Positions 25,757-37,700 of a stretch of DNA of 64,000 nt are shown here, in pieces; position 1 is the stretch's first letter, and each line of letters starts with the position of its first letter. Origin of the DNA: Crocodylus rhombifer. Taxonomy: Eukaryota > Chordata > Crocodylia > Crocodylidae. The notes below the pieces were generated by a model. It was not told the DNA's origin, ran no database searches, and saw only the letters and a program-made list of their open reading frames with translations. The stretch spans positions 1-64,000 of the forward strand of contig JAVSML010024697.1 in NCBI GenBank assembly GCA_038503035.1. The letters run 5' to 3'. The translations under genes and the position numbers were made by a program.

Positions 25757-25950
25757 TAGATCAGCATTTCCCTGCCCGTGGGTTGTGACCCAAAAGTGGG
25801 TTGCAAGAACATATGAAAGGGTTGTGAACAAACTTTAAAAATGGGTTCTCCTTTAAAAGAGCAAAATGTGAGAGACGGTGGCTTTTGCCTTGCAGGCTGG
25901 TAGTCCCAGCCACACGCTGGGAGGGCTGGGGGTAGTGGGCCAGGGGTGAG
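25757..25950 (+). mobile_element. hAT-like repeat family C, copy upstream of KIF20B
   Basis: Contains GTGACCCAAAAGTGGGTTGC, a CATATGAAAGGGTTGTGAAC part and AACTTTAAAAATGGGTTCTC. All appear inverted and slightly changed in 36404-36517. The start CAGCATTTCCC resembles hAT ends. The right end is unclear because it runs into the GC-rich promoter shoulder. Confidence 0.6.
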
Positions 25951-26132
25951 GGGCACTGGGACGGGACTGGCCAGCAGTGTTTACAAATGGATGCTGGTAC
26001 AAAGAAGACTGGAAGCGACTGCACTGCATGACCTGCGGAGGCGCCTTCCAGCCCTTCTCTGTGCGCCTGAGGGAGCACTTGCAGAGCAGGCACCGAGCAG
26101 ACAAAGAGGGTGGACATACCTGGTGGGGGTAA
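25950..26132 (+). other. Short open frame with a CCHH zinc-finger-like motif
   Basis: The frame reads NGCWYKEDWKRLHCMTCGGA and then a helix ending REHLQSRHRADKEG before a stop at 26130-26132. CxxC followed 13 residues later by HxxxxH has the spacing of BED/hAT-type or C2H2 fingers. It could be a leftover transposase N-terminus (it lies beside an hAT-like repeat), an exon of an unknown gene, or chance in GC-rich DNA. Confidence 0.3.
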
Positions 26133-26351
26133 AGATGCGGCCCCCGGAGGCTGGGTCCTGCTGGGCACCGCCACTCACAGAGGGCTCATTCAGGTCCTGC
26201 AGCAGGACACCCCCGCCGCCAGCTCCCAGCGGGCCCAGAGAGCAGCCGCCAAGGCCAGGGCGCCCCCAGCTGGTCCCCCCCCCCGGCTCCGCCCTGCGGG
26301 GCAGTCAAGCAGCAGCAGGCGGTGCAGGGACTAGCCCGCCTCATAGCTGAA

Positions 26352-26370
26352 ACTACACTTCCCAGCATGC
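26352..26370 (+). promoter_or_regulatory. ZNF143/THAP11 (SBS) motif
   Basis: ACTACACTTCCCAGCATGC differs at one base from the widely described vertebrate promoter consensus ACTACAATTCCCAGCATGC, bound by ZNF143 with THAP11/HCFC1. It sits at the upstream shoulder of the CpG island, about 130 bases before the inferred exon 1. A second partial match (TTTCCCATGATGCTGCGC) starts near 26422. Confidence 0.8.
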
Positions 26371-26455
26371 CCGACTCTACCCAGAATCCCACTCGCTGGG
26401 ACGATTCCCCGCGGGCTCTCGTTTCCCATGATGCTGCGCAGCACCGCGCGTTCTC

Positions 26456-26471
26456 ATTGGGTGTATTTGAA
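26456..26471 (+). promoter_or_regulatory. Inverted CCAAT box next to a TTTGAA (CHR-type) element
   Basis: ATTGG (inverted CCAAT, NF-Y type) occupies 26456-26460 and TTTGAA occupies 26466-26471. TTTGAA is the canonical cell-cycle genes homology region bound by DREAM/B-MYB-MuvB in G2/M genes, and CCAAT boxes accompany it in many such promoters. The spacing here is only 5 bases, tighter than the usual ~30, so the two may not act as a standard pair. A role in G2/M timing of this kinesin is inferred. Confidence 0.6.
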
Positions 26472-26494
26472 AAAGTGCCGCGACCTAGCCTGCA

Positions 26495-26526
26495 GCGGTT
26501 CCCTCGGGCCGTGGCGGCTCGCGCGG
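26495..26526 (+). other. KIF20B: KIF20B exon 1, non-coding 5'UTR (approximate start)
   Basis: Inferred first exon. A good donor, GCGCGG followed by GTGAGT, sits at 26526/26527 inside the CpG island. It can be joined to the acceptor at 27371, one base before the ATG. The joined context puts G at -3 and G at +4, a good initiation context. The transcription start is not visible in the sequence; it is placed downstream of the CHR/CCAAT elements only by analogy with other G2/M promoters. Confidence 0.55.
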
Positions 26527-26904
26527 GTGAGTGGATGGGTCAGATCCGACTCGCGTGGTGGTGGTGACGTGCCGCTCTGGGGTCGCCTGGCGGAGCTCCG
26601 GGTCCTCGGCCCGCGGCGGTAGATAGACGCGCTGCGCTGCCGGCCCGTCATGGCTGCGGCTGTCCCGCCCGGAGAGCAATGGGCCAAGCTTCGGCGGCCG
26701 CTGCCCTTCCGCAGCGGGCAGGGGGAGGCAGCGGAGCTTCGTGTGGACCGAAAGGCTCCGTGCAAATGTTTCGGGCAGCGGTTCTCCGCCTCCTTAGGCT
26801 CGAGGCGCCTTGCGGGCTCTTGGGTTTCACTTGTTCAGTTACTGAAAAATACTAGAGTAATTCTGTGGCAAAGCACTCGGAAAGACCCTACCTAGCAGGC
26901 CAAG

Positions 26905-26960
26905 GCTCTGGATTTGTATTTGCACCCTTTGGGCTTATTTTGTGAATCATGTTTGCACAC
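26905..26960. repeat. Fragment shared with the 2952-4527 hAT element
   Basis: TTTGGGCTTATTTTGTGAAT and its left neighbour match TTTGGGTTTATCTTGTGAAT near 4407 over about 45 bases. An hAT fragment in intron 1 of KIF20B. Confidence 0.55.
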
Positions 26961-27372
26961 TTCAGGTTGTAGCAATTACCATTTAACAACCATAATTACA
27001 ATAGGTTAAAGGGTGCACTCATGCACCCCCCCCCCCTTAAATTGCATATATGTATATCCCTAATTTGGGGGCATGTGTTACGTGAGAAAATACAGTAATA
27101 TTAAAGGTCACAGAATGTGTCTGATAAAGATCTATGATTGTTGGCATCCTTTTGCTTCAGCCTTTCAGGTTGGAGATGCTTTAATTAATATTTGCTACAA
27201 CTTCCCAGCTCTTCTTGGATAATAGTAACTCTTGTTCCAGCATGCTTTATGTATTGGACACTTCTGTACTTACATGCATTGTGTGAATTTTTTAATTTGC
27301 ACTATGTTTGTTGTTTGGTTATTTTTGGTTATGCTGTGATACTTAAATAATTGGCTTTTTAGTTTTTGCAGA

Positions 27373-27528
27373 ATGGAACCAGTTCTGGATACAGAAACAA
27401 TTTTTAGACCATCCTATATTGCCAGCGTTGAGCTGCCTTTGAGAACTGGCCCAGTAAGTGTTGAAGATATCAAAACAAACCTCTCTGATGAATTTTCCTT
27501 GGCTGCTTCAAGCTTGAATATAAGTCAG
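27373..27528 (+). CDS. KIF20B: KIF20B coding exon (residues 1-52), start codon
   Basis: The acceptor TTTTTGCAG at 27363-27371 is followed by A and then ATG. The exon codes for the N-terminal extension before the motor, including [10 protein letters not shown] and a DEFSLAAS stretch that matches the start of mammalian KIF20B (FRPSY and HEFSLVA there). It ends in CAG before GTGAGA, phase 0. No earlier in-frame ATG lies in the exon. Confidence 0.93.
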
Positions 27529-30500
27529 GTGAGAATAAGATAGTACATTGTTCACCTCAAACTTTTAAAATGAGCTTGCATTGCAATGTCTCACTGCGGT
27601 ACTTTAATTACTTCTATTATTTTAAAGAATAATGTATACATAGTTCTGCTTAAACATGGAATGGGAGTACTAAAGTTGGTGCTGTTGCATCTCTGCCTTG
27701 CTAGGCCTGTCACACTTTGCGATTGCTTCAAGTATATACACTTGAAAGGACTACCACATGTCAGTGCAGGCAGGGAAATACAGAAGTGTTGAGCCATAAG
27801 AAATACACATGCATCCTATCTGCATACACATATCTTGTACCATTCTAATATTATAAAAGCCTAAGTCTGTCTGTCTGTCTGTCTAACACTTTATTTACAC
27901 TCTGATTAGCTGACAAAAACAGCCAATCAGAGTGCTCCAAGTGTGGGAGAGCACTACCATAATTCCAAAGCCGAGCTGAGGCCAGCAGCACTGGCCCTGG
28001 CTCCTCCACCCTGCTCCCTGCAAGAGGCAGAACAGTGGCAGCATGGGGTGTTAGGTGATGGCACTCCATCACCTCTTCCTCCCCCCGCCACCCTCTCCGG
28101 TCATTTTTGACGGACAGTTGGCTGGTATGTTGTAATAGAAGGACAACGCTAACAGCATCTTCCTTACACCATAGTTTAATTACCAACCAGAAGCTGATAA
28201 GTATAACCAGTATTCTGTAGAAAATGTTGGCAAAAATCTGCTGTTTTCATCTTGCTCAGCCCCTCTTAAGTTAAAAATGATTCCCTAGCTGAGAAAGGAT
28301 AGCATTCAGGTGTACTGATGGTTCTTATTTTTGCTTCTTGTAGTACTTTTTAAAATCAATTTCTGCTGAGACTGAAAGACATGTAACTTAGTTGAGTGAA
28401 CAATAATAGATAATATAAGGGACAGTAAAACCTGAAATAATTGACCTTACTTACCAGCACAATAAAATAATGTTGCCTTATTAAACTAAGAATTTAAGTA
28501 AGTTGACTAACTTTCAAGATAATGGTTATATCTTTTCTTTTAAGCCGAACAGCTTTGAGTGCAAGGAACATGTACAAGTTTACCTTCGAATTAGGCCTTT
28601 CACATCTTCAGAAAAAGAACAGGAATTTCAGGTATGTCTTCTGTTTTAATATTAAAAAGCAAGCATTTAAACTTTAGAGTACTACGTTTAAAATGCAAAT
28701 GTACCATCACTATCATTTTCTTTTCCTTTTCATAGGAATGTGTTTCTATTCAAGACTCAACTAGTGTTATATTGAAAGCTCCGAAGAACTCCATGGCCTG
28801 TCGACTGAGTGAAAAATACATGGGGCAGATGTTGCAGAAATTCATGTTTTCGCATGTAAGCAGACAATTAGTTCACCCTGTTAAAGCCTCTTTAAACGAG
28901 CAGTTACATTTGCTTAATCTCAAGCTCATTAGTACGTTGTCCTTTTCAAAATAAGAAGTATACATTATTTATCTGATTTAAAAATTCTTAGCAGTACTCT
29001 TACCCCCAATGATTGTTCAAATTTGAAGATGTTGAGTGACCTCTTGCTACTGCTTAGGTGTTTGGGCCTGAAACAACCCAGGAAGAGTTCTTTGAAGGCA
29101 CAATGAAACAACCAGTACAAGACTTCTTGGAAGGACACAGTCGTCTTATTTTCACTTATGGTGTAACAAATGCTGGAAAAACTTACACATTCCACGGTAT
29201 GAGCAATTTCTTGAAGAGCAAAATTAAAAAATATCTATTTTATCAGATTCTTATTTAACCTTCAATTATTTAATTGTTTTGGAATAACTTTTTCTCTGGG
29301 GCGGGGGGAGGAATGTGTGCCTGCATTCATTAGTAAATTCTAGCTAATCTGCATGGACCTTTGGCCGAAATCCTGTTACCTCTGTTCCTGAAATGTGATT
29401 CTATTCAATTGTGCTAGTGTCCCTGAAAGCAAAACATTAATGTGTCAACTCTTTCACGTGCCTTCATCTTGGCCTTAACAATAAGTTGCAAAAAAAAACC
29501 CGGGAGTTTCCACCTACATTTTACACTAATGGTTTTTCAAGGATTGGATGAGGTGGAGTAAAATAGAATTTAGACCTTCAATACAATCCACTGATATGGG
29601 TGTCAATATCAAAATAGGAATTATGTATACCTTTAATAAAGAGAGAATGAATGGTGTATGCCATTCTCGACATGGAAAAAAGGTGACAACTAATACTTTT
29701 ATAATATTAGCTTCTTCCTAAGAAAATGGAGAAGCTCCGACTTGGAAGTCATCGAAAGCAAATATTAGCTTCAGAATTGATTTAATCATAATAGTAATCA
29801 GGCAAGTTTTAAAAATGTACCCACTTTCAAATATTTAAGTCTTGAACAGTACTGTCACTACTGTGCTTAATATTCTCTGGCAGTCTTATGTCTCCTAAGG
29901 CTGTATTGTTTGTATTAGTAATGCTCAATATCACTGCAGACCAGAAGATGTCATCCTTCCTTTATTTGGTTCCAAACTCTCCTTTTTATTTCCACAAAGA
30001 AAAGGAAGATATCTTAAGAATATGTGAACTCAATCATGCTTCACCATTAGCAAAACAATCATTTTGGATGTTTTTTCAGAGTGTTTGTTATCCAAAAATG
30101 TTACAAAATACAGCACAAAGTCCGGTATAGTTCTATATTAAATTATTTACAGGAAAAAACAATTAACATATTAGCTTACACATAGTGAGTTATATTGGGT
30201 TATTTCCTGAAGAACTAATGATGGACTGTTATTAAAAACCATTGATAACTCTTTCAGAGGGTCATTCAGTCTTGGAGTGGAAGGAGAGTTTGTATGTTGA
30301 GAATCTTTCTTGTATTTAGATGTTTGACACCTTAATTTAGAAATTCTCATTTGCTGTTAGAGAGCTTTTAAATTTTGTTGGTTTGGGGGGTTTTAAAGGA
30401 TTTTTTTTACTTTGGGATTATATCTTGTGTATTTTATCTGTTGTGTTGAAACTGAAAAGCTGTGAAATCACACTAAAGCTCTGGATTTGGAGCAGTTGGG

Positions 30501-31702
30501 TATGTGGAACTGAGTCTGCCTCTTTCCCTACCATTTTTTAAAAATAAGTCTTCAACTTTTTCCCTACTAACCTTTTTCAGAGAAAGGTTAGGAACATCTT
30601 TTTACAAAGCACTTTGCATTTGACTCTGCTTCCCATATAGCAGCTTCACAACTTCCTTTAATTTTTATTGATATTTAGTGAGGGTCTCATCAAAGTAGAC
30701 CCAGTTATTTTGAAGGGAGGTACAGATAAAACACTTGTGTGAGGGTTGATTTTCAGAATTGGCCAGATCAGATGTCAAGTTAATGATACACCTATTTGTA
30801 AAGCCCCTCCTCTCCCCCAGCAGTAGTTCCAACATAGCCTCTTACGTTTTTGAGCCCAGTGTCAAAAAAACAAACAAGCCCCACACTAGAAAAAAGCAGG
30901 TTGGCACAAATGGTGGCAGTGTGCACCACCTGAAACTGGAGGCTAGCAGACCAGAGCCATACTTCAGCTGCCTGTTTGTCTTCCTTCTGCCAGATTGCTG
31001 CTAGAGCCACAGGAGGTCCTCAGGTAAGGCTGCTAGGGCCAGCCCAGGTGCTGTCACCAGCCTCCCCTACCCCACCTGGGGCAACTTACCATGCCCAAGA
31101 GCACATGTGCCTGGGCGTTCCCCGGGGACAAGTAGCAGTGGCACAACTATGTGCTGCTGCTGCTTGTCCTTGCGGAAACGCATGCACGCACTTGTCTGGA
31201 TGTGCCCTTGGTGTCCTTCCTGCTTTGGCAGCCAAACCAAAAGACCCAACTGGCAGGGTGAGTAGCTGCATCTGAGCTTTAAAAATCTGCATTAAAAATG
31301 ATGGACTAAAAGATCCAGTATAACAGTGTGCCTATAAAATGTAAGGCACTTGTGAAATGGAAGGATGAAAAAAAATCATGCATGCAAGTGGAATAAAATG
31401 TCTTTGAAACAGGCTTGCTGGCGTCCTGGCTTAGTTACAGGTGCTTTCTGAACAAACACCTACCTATCAGTTAGCCTGGCATACTGATAATTTTCCAATT
31501 AAGCAAATTGCCACCAGAGAGACAAATGAGATCACTTATTTACACTTACATTTGTGTATTTTCATGCTTTGAGACCAATATAGTCTACCTTTTTGTATAT
31601 AATGGTTAGCAAATGTACTGGGAGAGAAATTACAGTGGGCAGGTAAGAAGGGGAAAGCTGTTGTGCTTCTGACCTCCTCCTGAGTTTGTTTTTTGGGGGT
31701 TG

Positions 31703-31749
<47 letters not shown>

Positions 31750-34700
31750 TTTAAGTAAATTCAATAGCTCTTTTTCTTCTGAATGGTCAACATACCTAGC
31801 CCAAGAGTGGAAAGCAATACGAATTGGATTGCCGCAACTCCCTCTGGCCACTAATTAAGTTTTTTTTCTATTCAAAGGTTTAAATGCTGAATAAGGGGGA
31901 GATGCATCCTTTTTATGTACAGTCTTTTCCTGTATGTTCTGACTACATGGAGTTCACATAAAAGAACTCCTAGGGAAAGCAAACAGAAAACAAACAGTGA
32001 GAAGTCCTTTGGAGTAAATAAATTCAAAGAAACAATGGCAGGACCAAAAAGTGGGAAGACATTTCTCCACCAGCTGAACTCCAGCTGAAAGTTACGTAGT
32101 TGCTTTGTCCAGAACCTGAAGATCTAATTGAGAATTTAGTACTCTACTAGTGTGGTGGATGAGGGCTGGGGTAGTTGTTAGCTGCTGCTAGAGGAAATGG
32201 CGATAAAGTGCAAGAGAGCAGTCTGTCTCTTTTGGCATTTGTACACACATCTTTTCATTCGGCGATGTGCCAGAAATCTGCTGCTTTTGAGCAGACTCGA
32301 TTTAATCTAGTCTGTGCCACATGTGAGTTGATGTGTGCTGCACTGTGTGCAGTTGTATAAGTGATGAAATGCGTGTCAATGTAAAGAAAATGGTGGCAGT
32401 GTGCTTTTTGAACCAAAGAACCTCTAAGATGCTTTAGTTAGTTTTTTTTTTTTTACAGTTTCTTCGCATACCTCCTGGCATGCTGGGGAAAATAGCTTTA
32501 TGTTCCACTAATTGGTATGCATGCCGGGGGTTGCCAATTCCTGCCTTAAAACAACGGGCAGAATCTTCAAGCAGGACGTAAGGAAGAACTTCTTTACTGT
32601 CCGAGCCGCCTCGGTTTGGAGTAGACTGCTGCCGGAGGTGGTTCAAGCACCCACTTGGAATGCCTTCAAGACACATTTGGATGTTTTATTTTGCTGGGAT
32701 CCTATGATCCCTGCTGACTTCCTGGCCCTGGGGCAGGGGCTGGACTTGATGATCCTCCGTGGTCCCTTCCAGCCCGAATGTTTATGAAATCTGTGAAAAG
32801 CGACTGACACCATTTTCTTTGCATTGACATGCATTTCACCACTTACACAACTGCACATGCTGCATCACCAGGCGCTTTGAAAACGCCTGGCACTGCAGCT
32901 CTTGCATGTGTAAAAATGCCCTTCAAGCCCAGAGAAGCAGCAAATGGGAATCTGAGTCAGTTGAACCTGCCTAAATTTTCAAAGGGGAAAAGTTTGGGTG
33001 CTCGTTGTATTTTTATTTTTAAAAAAAACACAAAAACTATAACAATAACAACTTCTGTGACTGCTAGTCATCTCTGAATAAACTATGGGCTTTTTTTAAA
33101 GAAGTTGTTTTTTAAGCTGGTCACTAATCATCTGCTGGTCATAACGCCCAACAGAGAAAATGTCTTTTAGGCATCATCAAATATAGTTTGGAACCCCATT
33201 GGGTTATGTCTTTTAACAGTGGGGGCTGCAGCTTACTATGTCTGAGAACTGAGTTCGATCATAGAGAGCAGTGACGGTTTTTGCTTCCTTCACCTAAGAA
33301 ATATGCTTGAAGAACCGCAAAGGCAGTCTTGTGTGCAGTTTTCCTTTTAGCTATGACAACATAAAAAAAGGAAGACAATTGGGGCATTCCTACTTCTTTC
33401 AGGAAACAATTTATCAATCTCTCCCTCTTGTTTCCAAGAAAATACAAGTCTTTGACCTGATATATCTTATTTACAGGGACAGAAGATGATGTTGGTATCC
33501 TGCCAAGAACTATGGATATGCTGTTTAAAAGGGTTTGTGGTAAAATGTATCCAGAAATGGATCTCAAGCCCCACAGATGCAGAGATTATATAAAGCTGAC
33601 TAAAGAACAAATGAAAGAAGAAATTGCTTTTAAAAATTCAATTCTTCGTCTAACAAAAGAGGTATGGCAGTATTTCTTTATACAACACGCAGCCTTCTAA
33701 AAAGATTTATTGGCCTTGTCAGGTTGATCTTATTTCCTCTGGAAATAAGGCATCAACAGGTACTCATGAATCTGGAAAGTTGTTCGAAATGAAAAGAAAA
33801 GCTGTCTTCATAGGGAAGGAGCAGAATTGAATAAAACTGAAGTAAACTATAAACAATTGGATCCAAATGGCTTTTTTGATGAAGGATACCCAATTATTTC
33901 AGATTTTTTTAAATTACAATAGACTGGAGTGGCACTGTAGTTGAAGGCTTATGTTGACTAAAAAGTTTTGAAAATCGAAAGTGGTTTTTGTCTTCTACTC
34001 TAAGAATAAACATTAGATAATTGGCTGACTGTAATGGCGTTGGTCCTGATTGGCAAACTAAGTTCTGAAGTACACAGAGCACCAGCTAAATAGAAATGAG
34101 CAATGACTACAAATTTAGACCAAAAAAGAAAAACTTTCTATAAAGGGAGATTGTCAACACAATAGTTCGAACCAACTAACAGTAAAACATTCAAGATGAA
34201 TCTTGTATAACAGTTATTTGGGGGAATTTTCAATCAAAATTCTCTGGGAGGAAGGTGGCAGTAAAATCCTTTAAATAAAATTATGCAGACTTGTAGAAAA
34301 GTGCAAAAAACATAAACATCTTTTTGTCTTGTAAGTTTAAACGCTTAATTAATTGAAGGATGTTTTTGTTTATTTTTGTTGTTGTCGTTGTTTTATAGTT
34401 CAATTATCAAGAATTTACGTTTTAACATTTCTTTTTAATGTGCAGATAATCAGAAGCTTGTTTTGATTTACAACTTTATCAGTGCCAATTTGGTTATCTT
34501 TCACCCAAAATTCATCTTTCAGAATAAAATAATGATTGATTGAACAGTAAGAATTGTCAGTGTAGTACAGACTGTTTGCCTTGTCGATATCCCTTTTCTT
34601 TCCTCCTGTGGTTTGGCCAAAATATAACTCTACTGCCATACTCTTCTGGTCTGTAACATATAGTGTAAATCAAACGTTGCTACTTTCCTTTAAAAAAGTA

Positions 34701-37700
34701 TTTTATTTTTAGTGATCTTAGGGGTTTTTTTAAGTTTTTTAGTAGAAATCTACCTCTCACAGTTTATGGAAATACACAAATAAACCCAGAGAAAAAATCC
34801 ATGCAGCTAACTTGTGCTGCTTTAGAATCTAAAGAGACCCCCTTGAGGCACTACAAGCTGATAATGTCTGTGTATTTAATTTTTTTTTACACACATATGT
34901 ATGCATACACATATGCCTGTAATTGAGTTGAAGGCATTAGCACACATGTCTGCAGTTATCACTGAACAGTTTTTATGAGGCTTTAGAAATATGCATTTCC
35001 TTGTTTTACTTGTAAGGCTGCAAAATGTTTAATGGGGGGGGTACACAAAGTGAGAAGGAGTTTGGAATACCAGGTACAGGTCAATGAACTTGTGCAGAAG
35101 GTTGATAGGCCAGGGCTCTGCAACATTTTTGGAGCAGGAATTTGCTTTAATAGAGTTCATTTCTGAGTGGGCCATTTCCAACCTAATTCTACAGCAGCTG
35201 GCACTAAAGGGGGAAAGCAGTGATACCGCTGAAGCCCCCCAGCTTAACAGCCATATCTGAGCTGTGGGTCATAGGGCTAGGCAGGGATTCTTTTGTACTC
35301 TTGTTCAGCCTGACCCTAATGAAGTCTGCTATAGAACTCCATGTTTACATACAAGACTGGTCTACTGAAGTACATGAAGTGAAATCCTTCCTTGAAATTC
35401 TGTTGCTATATAAATGCATATACCTTGTCCTGATTGCATGAGTAAGTTGATGGAATCCTAGCTTTTTGTGACCTTTGCAAATATTTTTTCACATAATGGG
35501 CCTCTTTTTAGATGTATACCATACTCTAAGTTCTTGGTAGACACATTCCTTTTTTCCCCCTTTCAGATATATTTTAAGAATATGCAAAAACTTCATGAAA
35601 GTTAACAGTAGAAATGTATTTGATAAATATGGGCTGAGCCAAAAATGGTACCCTGTACTCCTTTGCATGTTTTTCTTTTCAGCTTGAAACATACATTTTA
35701 GTATAGTCTTTCCCTAATGTGTGATGATACATCTGTTTTTTTCCTGTGCTCTAAACCAGTGGTTCTCAGCCCTTTTTTTTTTGTACCAGAACCTATTTGT
35801 AAACATTGATGGCCAGTCCCAACCTAGTAAGTAGTTTAAGTAAAAAACTGCCCCCCAATCTCAGTCCCCAGCCCCTCAGTGTGCACCCACAGTGGGCACA
35901 TAGCTGCAGCCTAGTTGGACTGGCTTGAGCAGGAGCTGCCTCTGCAGCCCAGCAGATGAGACTTGGCACAGGAGGGCAGAGTGGAGCAGTGAGACTCATT
36001 GTTGCGAGAACCCTTGCTCCAGCCGCACTGCCTTCACCTTCTTCTGCCACCAGTCGTTCACTCGCTCACTGAGCTGTGGGTCTAACCCCCTGCCATGGCC
36101 TGGCTGCCGCCACTGCTTCCCTCAGGCCACGGCTCTTCCTTTGGAGAGGAGGTGGGGTGGCAGCCAGTGCTGTCTGTGTCCCTTTGACACTGTTTGTGCC
36201 CTCTATCCCTTCTGCCCCATAGATTTATCTGCAGGGAGCTATAGGAACTGCTCTATGGTGCCTGGCTACCGTGTGTGTGTGTGTCCTGCCTGATCACCTT
36301 CTTCCTACTCCCCCCAGCCTCAAGCAGCTCCATGCAGGCTAGAACTCTGCTAGCCTCCAACGGGAAACTTGTAGTTTCCCATGTTTTCTCCTTTTAAAGG
36401 AGAATCCATTTTTAAAGTTTGGGTGGTTTGTTTGTGTTTTGTTTTTTTTGTTATAGGTTGTTTACAACCCTTTCATATATATTCTTGCGACCCAGTTTTG
36501 AGTCATGACCCACAGGTNNNNNNNNNNTGTTCTATCGATTAGTGCTCTAGACCTGCTTCAGAAGTTTTGGGCTTCTTAATATTCCTAGTTCTAACCAAAA
36601 TTAATTTGACTTTTAAATTTACTGCTATCAATTTTCTTTTTTTCTTAATAGGTAGATTCTCAGAACAGCAATTACAGCAAGACTTCAGACGAATCTGAAG
36701 GTATGTTTCATGTAAAAGTTTGTTCTTTACTTAAATGAATAAGGGCTATTCTACTTCAGGTCAGTAACTTTCAGTTCCAGTTCCAGCATGGGTTACTAGC
36801 AGCTGAAACGTTTTGCCATTTCTTGTCTGTTGAATGGCCCATATCAAATAATTTTGTCATCATATAATTCTTGTGCTTTGGTCCTACAAGACAAACAACT
36901 GCAAATGGTTGTTTTGGCAGACAGTCTGGAGGTGAAGTAAAATCTTCATAGTAATGGTTGCTGATCATCATGTTTAGTCAGACTAGAGTGTAGTTGTGGC
37001 TGAGTAAATTTTCACTGCTGGTCTTCTGGCACTATCATCCTGACAACTTGTAATAGTTAATTATATTCCAGATAAAGTAAGCATGTGTATACAAATAATC
37101 CTATACATTTTGGAATGTATTGAATTGAGCAGTGTCTTCCAAAGAACATACTTGAATCTCTTGAGCACAGTTGACTCATTTTGGTTGAAAATAAATTCTT
37201 CTTTTGAAAAAGCAAGTGAGATGTACTGATACTCTTTAACAAAGATAGTAGACATGTACAGATGATCAAAAAGTTTGGTGTTGTGACGAGTGTCTCACTT
37301 TAAGAAGTGTGAGCTCATTCCAAACTCATATTTTGTAACGAATCTTTCTTTTTATACTCTAGACTCTAATTCTGGTTTGTTTGTTTTTTAGTTCTAGTTA
37401 TTTTGTATAACTCTAAATATTTTTGGCAGACTTGGAAGAAATCATACAAGAATCTGAACAATCTATCACAACTGAAGGAAGCCATGTGAAATTCTCTCTT
37501 TGGGTTTCCTTTTGTGAGATTTACAATGAGTGCATTTATGACTTACTGTTCCCAATAACAAATGACAAGAAAAGAAAGTTGTTGCGTCTTGCTCAAGATA
37601 TCAAAGGCTGCTCATATGTGAGAGGTAACTATAAAATAAATACTTTATCATGCATTTTAATATCTTTTTGGGAAAACAAATCACTTGCCCACTCTTGCAG

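Larger units (their letters stand above)
26150..26840. promoter_or_regulatory. CpG island promoter of KIF20B
   Basis: About 700 bases of CG-dinucleotide-rich, GC-rich DNA, in sharp contrast to the CpG-poor, AT-rich flanks. It contains a ZNF143-type motif (26352-26370), a second weaker CCCATGATGC-type site (about 26425-26434), an inverted CCAAT box (26456-26460), a TTTGAA element (26466-26471) and the exon 1 donor. It lies about 0.85 kb upstream of the first coding exon. Short open frames on both strands here look like by-products of GC richness. Confidence 0.85.
29197..33476 (+). other. KIF20B intron after the P-loop exon
   Basis: 4.28 kb. It contains a MITE-like copy (about 30880-31262), a (GT)n tract (31709-31746) and the inverted-arm element with internal CR1 sequence (32234-32920). 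I see nothing else gene-like in 29300-30850 or 31270-32200. Confidence 0.9.
33662..36651 (+). other. KIF20B intron before the loop-6 exon
   Basis: 2.99 kb. 33700-35740 is unremarkable AT-rich sequence. 35757 to about 36540 is an hAT-like repeat crossing a 10-base assembly gap. Confidence 0.9.

Noticed and set aside
1..26000. Search for PANK1 or another KIF20B neighbour upstream
   Set aside because: PANK1 lies upstream of KIF20B in mammals, but no pantothenate kinase motif or conserved exon was seen here; it is probably farther away.
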